From: Campylobacterota bacterium
Lineage (GTDB): Bacteria > Campylobacterota > Campylobacteria > Campylobacterales > JAADDG01
DNA length: 17,621 nt
Assembly (NCBI GenBank): GCA_013154075.1
Contig: JAADDG010000206.1
Coordinates: forward strand, 1-17,621
Direction of reading: 5' to 3'
The position numbers were made by a program, and so were the translations under genes. This document shows positions 6,809-13,210 of the stretch, piece after piece. Each line of letters starts with the position of its first letter. Positions within the stretch are counted from its first letter, which is position 1. The notes beneath the pieces were generated by a model that was given only the letters and a program-made list of their open reading frames with translations, did no database searches and was not told where the DNA came from.

Positions 6809-8485
6809 ATGCTACCCAAAAAACGATGGATGGTTTCCACGCTGATCGCTATGATGGTCTCTTCGAGTGTGGCTGTTGCTCAGATGAGTTCTCTATCCGA
6901 AAGCGAATTGGAGGATGTGAGCGCTCAAGGTATTCAAAATATCTATAACGGGGGTACTACGAATTCTCAGCTTAACAACAACGAGGCTTTGGAGCTTAGA
7001 GGAGAATCCCAAAAAGGGGCTCAAGGAATGGAGGTGGTAAATAGCTCCTCTTCCGCAATCAACGCCAATCAAAACGTAGCGAGTTTGGTAAACGGAAGCG
7101 GCGAGCTTACGCAAAAAAATTGCCAAATCGCCAAAAACGGCAAAAATGCGGTTCAAACCACTACCAACAAAAGAACGGTAAACGGACAGGTAAACGATAA
7201 CGGTGCCGTAAATTTGAGTGATCAAGCACAGATGGAGGCTTCCGCTTCCGTAATGGTAAATGCCGCCAAATCGGGTATAAATGAAGGGCAAAATATTTTG
7301 ACCGTGGATAAGTCCAAAAACTTGGTTCTTAGACAAAAAAATTCTCAACAAGCGTCCAATACGAACGCTTTGGTTCAACATATCTCGAGCGAAGATACCG
7401 TGCTTAGACAAAGCAACAACAACGCCGCCATTCAGCTAAACGGCGACGCTCAAAGCAAAGCAAGCGCTCTATCTATAGACAACTCCGCCTCTTCGGCCAA
7501 AAATACGGGACAAAACATTCTTTACGCTACCGATACGGAGAATCCGAAACTTTGGCAAGAGAACGTTCAAAACGCGGAGCATGCCAAAACTATGCTCGAG
7601 CAAACCGTATCTAACGGAGAGAATACGAGAGATCAAAAAAACAACAGCGCTTCCGTACAAGCTAACGATAACGCTCAAAACGAGGCAAGCGGTCTTGCTA
7701 TAACCAATACCGCCTATTCGGCCGAAAATATCGGTCAAAATATAATGGAAGCCAAAGATGTGACGGGAAATATAAAAATTTCTCAAAAAAATACGCAAAA
7801 CGCTTATAACGGCGGCGGAAAATATGAGTATCAATCCGTAATTACCGCTAAAAAAGCCGTAAACGCCAAAAACAACAATGCGGCCGTTCAAGTAAACGGA
7901 GCTCAAAACGACATTTCCGGAATGGCCTTTACGAATACCGCTAATTCCGCTTTGAATATAGGACAAAATATAGCTTCCATAGAAAATGCAGGCAATCTTA
8001 ACTTCATAGATCAATCCAACGATCAACATGCCATAAATAAATACAACGCTCCTCAAAAAGTGGTAAACGGCAGTGCCGAAAACGGACAAAACAATAACGG
8101 AGCGGTTCAAATCAACGACGCTCAAAAGAATCTATCCTCTTTGGCGTCTCATAACAATGCCGATTCGGCGGTAAATAGCGGAGTGAACGTGCTTGACGTA
8201 AGCGGTAAACCTACCAAAGGATCCGTTCTTACTCAAACGAACACTCAAGTTGCCGAAAACTGCGGAACTCACAATCAAGACGTAGTCAATAACGGAAATA
8301 TAGAGAAACAAGCCAACAATAACGGAAAAGTTCAGTTGATAGACGCTCAAGTGGGAACTTCGAGTTTGATTTTGGGTAATACCGCCGGAAGTGCCGTAAA
8401 CTACGGATTGAATATAGCCAATATTCAAACTTCCACAAACTGGAGCATAACCCAAACGGCTGTCCAAACGGCGACAAATTTCTAA
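6809..8485 (+). CDS. Secreted Asn/Gln-rich repeat protein, candidate functional amyloid subunit (FapB/FapC-like)
   Basis: A 558-residue secreted protein. Residues 1-24 are a Sec signal peptide ending SVAVA, followed by SSLSESELEDVSAQG (27-41), a motif shared with the next gene and resembling a double-glycine leader. From residue 56 the protein consists of seven imperfect repeats of 73-77 residues (starts 56, 129, 203, 278, 355, 428, 503), the last ending at the C-terminus. The core of each is NNxAxVQxxDAQxxxS, then NTAxSAxNxGQNI, a variable acidic patch, and QxNxQxA. The Asn/Gln/Ala-rich composition and the SAxNxGxN pattern resemble the repeats of Pseudomonas FapB/FapC fibres. Only two cysteines are present (C105, C485). 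AAGGAG at 6797-6802 precedes the ATG. The downstream C39 peptidase and beta-barrel strengthen the amyloid-export reading. Other repeat adhesins are possible. Confidence 0.8.
   Translation: MLPKKRWMVSTLIAMMVSSSVAVAQMSSLSESELEDVSAQGIQNIYNGGTTNSQLNNNEALELRGESQKGAQGMEVVNSSSSAINANQNVASLVNGSGELTQKNCQIAKNGKNAVQTTTNKRTVNGQVNDNGAVNLSDQAQMEASASVMVNAAKSGINEGQNILTVDKSKNLVLRQKNSQQASNTNALVQHISSEDTVLRQSNNNAAIQLNGDAQSKASALSIDNSASSAKNTGQNILYATDTENPKLWQENVQNAEHAKTMLEQTVSNGENTRDQKNNSASVQANDNAQNEASGLAITNTAYSAENIGQNIMEAKDVTGNIKISQKNTQNAYNGGGKYEYQSVITAKKAVNAKNNNAAVQVNGAQNDISGMAFTNTANSALNIGQNIASIENAGNLNFIDQSNDQHAINKYNAPQKVVNGSAENGQNNNGAVQINDAQKNLSSLASHNNADSAVNSGVNVLDVSGKPTKGSVLTQTNTQVAENCGTHNQDVVNNGNIEKQANNNGKVQLIDAQVGTSSLILGNTAGSAVNYGLNIANIQTSTNWSITQTAVQTATNF
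6974..8482 (+). repeat. Seven coding repeats of about 220-230 bp in the amyloid-like gene
   Basis: Unit starts are at 6974, 7193, 7415, 7640, 7871, 8090 and 8315; the last unit is cut to 56 codons by the stop. Each starts with codons for NNN/NDN and carries GQNI (or NQNV, GVNV, GLNI) about 30 codons in. Units 4 and 5 are the most alike; the first two and the last two are more diverged. The units are conserved mainly as protein, which points to old duplications held by selection. Confidence 0.85.
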
Positions 8486-8510
8486 AGAGGCGGCTTTACG
8501 CCTCTTTTTT
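8484..8510 (+). terminator. Intrinsic terminator directly after the repeat gene
   Basis: AAAGAGGCG at 8484-8492 pairs with CGCCTCTTT at 8499-8507 around a six-base loop, ending in a run of six T (8505-8510). It overlaps the stop codon of the repeat gene and lies 34 bases before the next ATG. Partial read-through would give an excess of the fibre subunit over downstream products. Confidence 0.9.
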
Positions 8511-8544
8511 CAACCCTAAAAGCGGTTGAGCAAAGGATTGAGAG

Positions 8545-8946
8545 ATGAAAAAGATCGCTATTTTAACGCTGTTTTCCGTTTTGGTTTTTGCCGGAAAAAT
8601 AGAGATGGTTGATGATAACGAATTATCGGATATTTCCGCCCAAGGTTTTAGTCTGAATTATCAGGTGATGGATAACGCTATTAAAAATTCGCTATCTTAC
8701 GGAACTTACAAGGGAGTTTCAAATAGTATAAGCTCCTCTTTGTTTAAATATACCGGAGTGCCAAGCTCCTTGGTCGATTCCATAATGATAAGCGGTTTTG
8801 CCCAAAAAGATGCGTTCGTTCCTATAAATGCGGTGAATTCGGCCGTAAACGTTCCCATAAATATAGTGTTTGTGATGAATTCCAAAATTACGGGCGGAAT
8901 CAATATAAACAATCAATTGCAATCGGCTTTAAAGCCTTTTAATTGA
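8545..8946 (+). CDS. Small secreted protein with the same post-signal ELSDISAQG motif; possible minor fibre component
   Basis: A 133-residue protein with a Sec signal peptide (MKKIAILTLFSVLVFA, cut before GK). Residues 26-34 read ELSDISAQG, matching ELEDVSAQG of the repeat protein at the same distance from the signal peptide. The rest is Ser/Asn-rich with hydrophobic strands such as VNVPINIVFVMNSK and GGININNQL and has no cysteine. I do not recognise a family; by position it could be a nucleator, minor subunit or chaperone of the fibre. AAAGGA upstream of the ATG supports the start. A terminator precedes and another follows the gene. Confidence 0.75.
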   Translation: MKKIAILTLFSVLVFAGKIEMVDDNELSDISAQGFSLNYQVMDNAIKNSLSYGTYKGVSNSISSSLFKYTGVPSSLVDSIMISGFAQKDAFVPINAVNSAVNVPINIVFVMNSKITGGININNQLQSALKPFN

Positions 8947-8949
8947 TTT

Positions 8950-8994
8950 AAGCATTCGGCATAATTTTCCGATCTTATGCTGAATGCTTTTTTT
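8950..8994 (+). terminator. Strong intrinsic terminator after the small secreted protein gene
   Basis: A 15-bp stem, 8950-8964 with 8975-8989 (one G-U pair), a ten-base loop and seven T residues at 8988-8994. It separates the subunit genes from the membrane protein, peptidase and barrel genes. Confidence 0.92.
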
Positions 8995-9037
8995 AGTCGA
9001 CAAAATATTCATAAACCGTTTGGCTATTTTGTCGGCT
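8995..9037 (+). repeat. Second long inverted repeat immediately after the terminator
   Basis: AGTCGACAAAATA at 8995-9007 pairs with TATTTTGTCGGCT at 9025-9037: 13 pairs with one G-U, around a 17-base loop. No T-run follows, so it is not an ordinary terminator. It sits in the leader of the following gene, 12 bases before its AAGGAG. It may be an RNA processing or stability element or a protein binding site. Confidence 0.7.
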
Positions 9038-9059
9038 AAATTTTATAAAAGGAGAAAGG

Positions 9060-9182
9060 TTGGATATTTTAAAATTTTTCGAATATGCTAAGGAGCCTTT
9101 CGATCTTTTGAATTTCGCTCTGTTTTTTATACTCTCTGTAATTTTTTATCTCGAGATTTCCAAAAAGATAGAGAAATTGTAA
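9060..9182 (+). CDS. Small single-span membrane protein (40 residues, TTG start)
   Basis: The reading frame from TTG 9060 to TAA 9180-9182 encodes 40 residues: an N-terminal amphipathic part (MDILKFFEYAKEPFDLL), a membrane segment NFALFFILSVIFYL at about 18-31, and a charged tail EISKKIEKL. AAGGAG at 9049-9054 lies five bases before the TTG. The stop is two bases before the peptidase ATG, which has no good ribosome site of its own, so translation of the peptidase is probably coupled to this gene. I know no family. It could anchor or assist the peptidase. Confidence 0.65.
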   Translation: MDILKFFEYAKEPFDLLNFALFFILSVIFYLEISKKIEKL

Positions 9183-9184
9183 AA

Positions 9185-9886
9185 ATGGCGAAATTTAGAA
9201 TTTTTCTATTTTTGATTATGTTTTTCTCCGCTCTTTTTGCGGATAAAAAGGAGTATTCGAAAGTTCCCATAATAGTGGGGATGAAATTCGGATCCTTCAA
9301 AATATATCCCAAAGTGGAAACTTCAAGAAGCGTAAATTCCAGAAATCTTATTCGTCAAAAAATGGATTTTAGTTGCGGATCGGCCGCTACCGCCACTATC
9401 TACAACTACTATCTAAACGATCCTCTAACCGAACGGCAGGTCATAAACGGTCTGTTTAGGTTCGGAAACAAAAGAAAAATTATTCAAAACAGAGGTTTTT
9501 CTCTCTTGGATATAAAAAAACTCTCCAATGTTTTAGGTTATAAAGTAAACGGTTACAAGCTTGATTTGGACTCTTTGATAGAGCTTGGCAAACCGGCTAT
9601 CGTTACTATAGTTTTGGGCAACTATAAACATTTTGTGGTTTTTAGAGGAGCGGTGGGGGATAGAGTCTTTTTGGCCGATCCCGCTTTGGGAAATACGATA
9701 ATGAAAAGGGACGAATTCGAAAAGATCTGGTATAAACATATCGCTTTGATTATAGAACAAAAACGTCCCGGCGTAAATAGGTTGGCTCTTTCTGCCGATG
9801 ATATGAGATGGGTTGGCGATAATATTTTAAGAACCTATATATCAAACTATTATGTTCCGTCTTTTAGGACGTTTTTAGATCATTGA
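9185..9886 (+). CDS. Secreted C39-family cysteine peptidase (FapD-like)
   Basis: A 233-residue protein with a Sec signal peptide (MAKFRIFLFLIMFFSALFA, cut before DKKEY). The C39 domain spans about 50-195. Q58 and C64 in RQKMDFSCGSAATA, H149 in NYKHFVVFRG and D165 in LADPALGN make up the oxyanion and catalytic residues. It is a stand-alone peptidase, not fused to an ABC transporter, as is FapD of Pseudomonas. C39 enzymes classically remove leader peptides at double-glycine sites. The neighbouring secreted proteins carry an SAQG site in a leader-like context, which suggests they are substrates, with cleavage in the periplasm. Gene order small membrane protein, peptidase, beta-barrel is tight (2 and 10 base gaps). 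Confidence 0.88.
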   Translation: MAKFRIFLFLIMFFSALFADKKEYSKVPIIVGMKFGSFKIYPKVETSRSVNSRNLIRQKMDFSCGSAATATIYNYYLNDPLTERQVINGLFRFGNKRKIIQNRGFSLLDIKKLSNVLGYKVNGYKLDLDSLIELGKPAIVTIVLGNYKHFVVFRGAVGDRVFLADPALGNTIMKRDEFEKIWYKHIALIIEQKRPGVNRLALSADDMRWVGDNILRTYISNYYVPSFRTFLDH

Positions 9887-9896
9887 GAGGAAAGTT

Positions 9897-10919
9897 ATGA
9901 GAAGTTTTTTGAAAATAAAGAGGGCTCTTTCTTTTTATACGATTCTATCTGTCATAGGATCTTGCGCGCTCTATTCCGAAGGAGTGGATAAAAAGCTTGC
10001 CGATGTCTTAAAGAGGGATTCTCAGCCGAAAGAGGTTTTGGAGCACTTCCAAAGAGATTACATTCTTTTAAAAAAGGGTGCTATCGAGTTTGAAAATAAC
10101 TTTCAATTTAGTTATAACTCCGCAAATCAGATCTTTTTGGATAGTTTCGCTATTTTGGATCCCGTATTTCTCACACTCGGACAGTTTGGAATAGAGTCCA
10201 TCAAAAGACAGATAATAAGCGATATCGTTACCGTAAGATACGGTATTACCGACTATTTGCAAGCGGAACTTGCCGTGCCTTTTATCTATAGACACGATCA
10301 AAGAGCGAAAGTGGAAGTAAATAAAGAGGATTTGGTGGATGATGCGGGACTTGGGGATATAGCTTTTTCATTAAGCGATCAAATATATAGAGAGACCGCA
10401 AAAAGACCGGCACTAATTGTAAATCTAAGTTTCAAATCCAAAACGGGAAAGAGCCCCTATGATATAGATCTAAAAAACGAGCTTCCTTTGGGAACGGGAT
10501 ACTATTCGATAAAAGCGGGAGTCAATTTTATAAAAAATATAGATCCTACCGTGGTTTTCGGAGGAGTAGCTTACGCTTACAATATGGATCAGGATGTGGG
10601 AGAGACGGTAAACGGAAAGTTTTTGGAAAAGGTGGAGCCGGGAGATACGATCAGTTTGAACGCCGGGATGGGGTATGCCGTAACATATAATTTCTCTCTA
10701 ACCGCTCAGTTTCAATACGATTACACTCTCTCTTCATACTCCACGGTAGATGGCAACAGAACGAAAGTGGCAAACTCCTCTTTGAACGTCGCACAGCTTA
10801 AGATAGGGGGAGGATGGGCACTTAGCAAAGATAGATCCGTAAACGTATCTTTGGGAATAGGTCTCACAAGCGACTCTCCCGATTTTGTATTGGAGGTTAG
10901 AACGCCCTTTAAATTTTAG
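9897..10919 (+). CDS. Outer-membrane beta-barrel protein, probable export channel of the fibre system (FapF-like)
   Basis: A 340-residue protein with a signal peptide (cut near residue 27, or possibly a weak lipobox IGSC at 20-23). A charged helical stretch VDKKLADVLKRD...EVLEHFQRDY occupies about 30-56. The remainder is a series of alternating hydrophobic strands (AIEFENNFQFSYN, DIVTVRYGITDYLQAELAVPFIY, FSLTAQFQYDYTLSSY) ending in a strand with C-terminal Phe (VRTPFKF), the hallmark of outer-membrane barrels. It resembles the MetA-pathway/transporter barrel family. In Fap systems the barrel FapF has an N-terminal helical domain and exports the fibre subunits, and this layout fits. AGAGGAAAG lies before the ATG. 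The stop abuts the end of the opposite-strand gene. Confidence 0.78.
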   Translation: MRSFLKIKRALSFYTILSVIGSCALYSEGVDKKLADVLKRDSQPKEVLEHFQRDYILLKKGAIEFENNFQFSYNSANQIFLDSFAILDPVFLTLGQFGIESIKRQIISDIVTVRYGITDYLQAELAVPFIYRHDQRAKVEVNKEDLVDDAGLGDIAFSLSDQIYRETAKRPALIVNLSFKSKTGKSPYDIDLKNELPLGTGYYSIKAGVNFIKNIDPTVVFGGVAYAYNMDQDVGETVNGKFLEKVEPGDTISLNAGMGYAVTYNFSLTAQFQYDYTLSSYSTVDGNRTKVANSSLNVAQLKIGGGWALSKDRSVNVSLGIGLTSDSPDFVLEVRTPFKF

Positions 10920-11408
10920 TTATTCGGGACGTATTACGGTGTAGATTCTCGATAGATCGTAAATTTTATAACGTGCGGGAGTTTTTCTCCTCTCTCCCGC
11001 GTAGCTTATCGTAAGAGCTTTTTTGTTTTTGAAATCGATCCATTTTACGAAAATGGCGCTATGCTCTACGTTGCGATAGGATAGATTTATGTGATAGATC
11101 CAATCTCCCGGTTTCAAGATTTTCGGGTTTATCGAACCTCTTTTGGAGGTTTTTGCTATCGTTACTCTTTTTTGTTTCGGAAAGCCCGCTTTTTCATAAA
11201 CCGCATTTACAAAATCCCAGCAAGATCCTCTTATAATGACTCTATTTTTTATCATCTCGTCTGCGGTTTTCAAAATCTTGTAACCTTTAGGATCTATATT
11301 TTTAAATTGATAACTTTTAAGTTCATATAGTTTGGGATTCTCTTTGGAAACGCTTCCGCAGCCCGTAAAAATAATTAGAAATATTAAATGCAAAATAGAG
11401 TTTTTCAT
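10920..11408 (-). CDS. NlpC/P60-like lipoprotein (possible cell-wall peptidase)
   Basis: A 162-residue protein with lipobox FTGC (C17). The mature part has RGSCWDFVNAVYEKAGFP with Cys63 at the start of a helix, LKPGDWIYHI (99-106) and VEHSAIFVKW with His116, the order seen in NlpC/P60 or related papain-like domains (Cys, Gly-Asp, His). Such enzymes cut peptidoglycan peptides, but the divergence leaves the activity unproven. A gene-end junction with zero spacing faces the barrel gene (TAG on + ends at 10919, TAA on - ends at 10920). A TATAAT on the - strand at 11434-11429 and AGGGA before the ATG support expression from its own promoter, divergent from the pel operon. Confidence 0.7.
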   Translation of the reverse strand: MKNSILHLIFLIIFTGCGSVSKENPKLYELKSYQFKNIDPKGYKILKTADEMIKNRVIIRGSCWDFVNAVYEKAGFPKQKRVTIAKTSKRGSINPKILKPGDWIYHINLSYRNVEHSAIFVKWIDFKNKKALTISYAGERRKTPARYKIYDLSRIYTVIRPE

Positions 11409-11428
11409 ATATTTATCCCTTTTTTCAA

Positions 11429-11434
11429 ATTATA
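11429..11434 (-). promoter_or_regulatory. -10 box of the NlpC/P60-like lipoprotein gene
   Basis: On the - strand AAAGTATAATTTG contains a perfect TATAAT about 20 bases before the ATG at 11408, with AGGGA between. No -35 box is evident. Confidence 0.55.
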
Positions 11435-11456
11435 CTTTATTTTTCATGCGGTTTAG

Positions 11457-11551
11457 TTTTACTTTTGGAAAGCGATACTAAATAGTAAAATAAATATTTC
11501 CGATTAACCGTTTTATAATCATTTTTTTACTAAAATATTAATAAAGTAAAA
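11457..11551. promoter_or_regulatory. Paired inverted heptamers around the pel promoter
   Basis: TTTTACT occurs at 11457-11463 and 11525-11531, and its complement AGTAAAA at 11484-11490 and 11545-11551, making two inverted pairs. The second pair extends to nine-base arms (11523-11531 and 11545-11553) and spans the predicted start site. A further palindrome TACTA-AA-TAGTA lies at 11476-11487. In DNA this AT-rich the pattern may be partly chance. Confidence 0.4.
11514..11519 (+). promoter_or_regulatory. -10 box of the pel operon
   Basis: A perfect TATAAT in CGTTTTATAATC, with an expected start near 11526 and a leader of about 40 bases ending in AAAGGT before the pelC ATG. No -35 consensus is apparent. 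Confidence 0.55.
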
Positions 11552-11566
11552 AATAAAGGTAAAAAG

Positions 11567-12049
11567 ATGAGATTTGATAAAGCAATTTTATTTTTACTCG
11601 TTTTTATTCTTTCAGGTTGCGGAGGTATCGTTAATTACTCTCCCAATTCTTCCGTTCCAAGAGACGGGAAGATAATCGTTTTACCTTTTCAAAACAATAG
11701 CGACGCTCCTTTAGCCGGGCAGAAGGTGAAAAATATCTTGGCGAATGTTTTATATTCGAAAGGGTTCGATGTCGAAGTCGTATCTTTAAATGACGAGGAT
11801 TATATTACTCAAGATAAAGCTTTTAGGATAGCCGATAGAAAAGGAGCTAAATATTTTATTTTCGGCAGCGTTAACGAATGGAGATATAAAACCGGTATAG
11901 AAGCGGAACCCGCCGTATCTTTGGATTTGCGAGTGATAGATAGAGAGAGTGAAAGGGTGGTTTATAGCGCCGTAGGGGCTAAAAACGGATGGAGCGACGA
12001 GTCTTTGGGAAGTGTCGCTCAAAAGCTGATATTGGAACTTGTTAGATAA
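11567..12049 (+). CDS. pelC: PelC, outer-membrane lipoprotein of the Pel exopolysaccharide system
   Basis: A 160-residue lipoprotein, close to the roughly 172 residues of Pseudomonas PelC. The lipobox is LSGC (C18). The mature domain has GKIIVLPFQNNSD, a helix AGQKVKNILANVLYSKGFDVEVV, and AKYFIFGSVNEWRYKTG, with the alternating strand-helix pattern of the PelC/LpoB-like fold. In Pseudomonas PelC forms a ring of twelve at the periplasmic side of the outer membrane and guides the positively charged polymer to the PelB pore. The gene is the first of the operon here and its stop overlaps the pelD start by one base (TAATG). Confidence 0.85.
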   Translation: MRFDKAILFLLVFILSGCGGIVNYSPNSSVPRDGKIIVLPFQNNSDAPLAGQKVKNILANVLYSKGFDVEVVSLNDEDYITQDKAFRIADRKGAKYFIFGSVNEWRYKTGIEAEPAVSLDLRVIDRESERVVYSAVGAKNGWSDESLGSVAQKLILELVR

Positions 12050-13206
12050 TGATCGATTATTTCAACAAAAATAAGACGGCTTTTTTGGAAAGTATTTTTA
12101 TAACTGTCGTTTTTTTCGGAGTCGGATATCTTATAAGAAGCGACGATCCCGCTTTTTTAAGAAGCGAAATAGGTCTATACATTTTCGTTTTGGCCGTATT
12201 GACGCTCTTTTACGGTTGGGTTGGATTTATAACTTTTTTATTTATGTACGGTATTTTTCTGCTCAATTTTTACAAACCTTTTCCTACCGTCGATTTTTTG
12301 GAAAGTACGGCTTTGGGGCTTTTGCTCTTTTTCTTTCATTTCGTATGGGATAGAGAGATAAAGAAATCGAGAGCTAAAGAGGAGTATTTGAATCAAAAGC
12401 TTTCCGAAAATTCAATAGCTTTTTATACTTTGAAAGCCTCTTACGATAAGCTTGAGAGGTCCTTTTTAACAAAGCCTTTTAGTTTGAAAGACTCTTTATG
12501 GAAAGTTATGCTTTTTATAAAAGAGCCTAAGGTGGCTAAAGAGGAGTTTTTAAAATTTCTGAGAGAAAACTATTTTGTTGAAAAAGCTTTTATTTTTGAG
12601 GGAGTAAGTGCCAATAGGGATCTTTTGGTGCGGGAGGCTGCGAAAAAAAGAGTACCTGTTTATATAGATCCTCTAAGCGCTCCAAAAGGCGGCTTTATGG
12701 CGGTTGTTCCCGTTTTTATAGGAGATAGAAGCTATTTTTTGGCTATTGAAAAGATCTATTTTAGTTTTTTCGATAAAGAGGTTCTTTTAGAGGTAGCCGT
12801 TATTTTTACATATTTTATTCAAACTCTTGAGAAAGAGAGATTTATGTCCGTAAAGGGATGCAATAAGAGTTATTTGAGTAAGGAGTTTGCGTACGAGCTT
12901 TGTAAATTGAAAGAGATCTATAAAAAGTATAGAGTTACATCTTCGATTCTGACTTTCAAATCTTCGGATTTTATTTATATGAAAAATCTTTATCTAAAAA
13001 TAAAGTCTCAAAAGAGAGTTATAGATCTCGTTCAAGCTTTAAGAGTAAAGAAATCGGAATATTTGATAATCGTTATGCTTCCCTTTTCAAACTCTAAAGA
13101 GGCGGAAGGTTTTTTAAAAAGACTTAAAAAAGATGATAATTTAAATAGTCTCGAATATAGAGTTCAGGATCTAAAAACTTATCGCTTGGAAAATTTATTG
13201 AGATAA
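12049..13206 (+). CDS. pelD: PelD, inner-membrane c-di-GMP receptor of the Pel system
   Basis: A 385-residue protein. Four hydrophobic segments lie in about 10-100 (near 12-29, 41-55, 56-72, 85-100), then a coiled region, a GAF domain (about 145-260) and a degenerate GGDEF domain (about 270-370) lacking the GGDEF active-site sequence. The allosteric site motif RxxD is present as R323-V-I-D326 (KRVIDLVQ), and R358 lies 35 residues after R323. In Pseudomonas PelD the c-di-GMP contacts are R367, D370 and R402, with the same 35-residue spacing, so binding is probably kept. PelD forms the synthase complex with PelE, PelF and PelG. The protein is somewhat shorter than Pseudomonas PelD (about 455). 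Confidence 0.88.
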   Translation: MIDYFNKNKTAFLESIFITVVFFGVGYLIRSDDPAFLRSEIGLYIFVLAVLTLFYGWVGFITFLFMYGIFLLNFYKPFPTVDFLESTALGLLLFFFHFVWDREIKKSRAKEEYLNQKLSENSIAFYTLKASYDKLERSFLTKPFSLKDSLWKVMLFIKEPKVAKEEFLKFLRENYFVEKAFIFEGVSANRDLLVREAAKKRVPVYIDPLSAPKGGFMAVVPVFIGDRSYFLAIEKIYFSFFDKEVLLEVAVIFTYFIQTLEKERFMSVKGCNKSYLSKEFAYELCKLKEIYKKYRVTSSILTFKSSDFIYMKNLYLKIKSQKRVIDLVQALRVKKSEYLIIVMLPFSNSKEAEGFLKRLKKDDNLNSLEYRVQDLKTYRLENLLR

Positions 13207-13210
13207 AAAG

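Noticed and set aside
6893..8125. Long - strand open frames (172 and 218 residues) opposite the repeat gene
   Set aside because: They mirror the codon pattern of the repeats, have no ribosome site and a low-complexity composition. The + strand gene has a signal peptide, ribosome site and clear repeat conservation.
6974..8482. CRISPR array or DNA tandem repeat
   Set aside because: The periodicity is in protein sequence; DNA of the units is diverged, has no constant short repeats with spacers, and stays in frame.
9020..9048. Promoter before the 40-residue membrane protein gene
   Set aside because: The only TATAA-like sequence (about 9044-9050) would start transcription after the ribosome site, so it cannot serve this gene.
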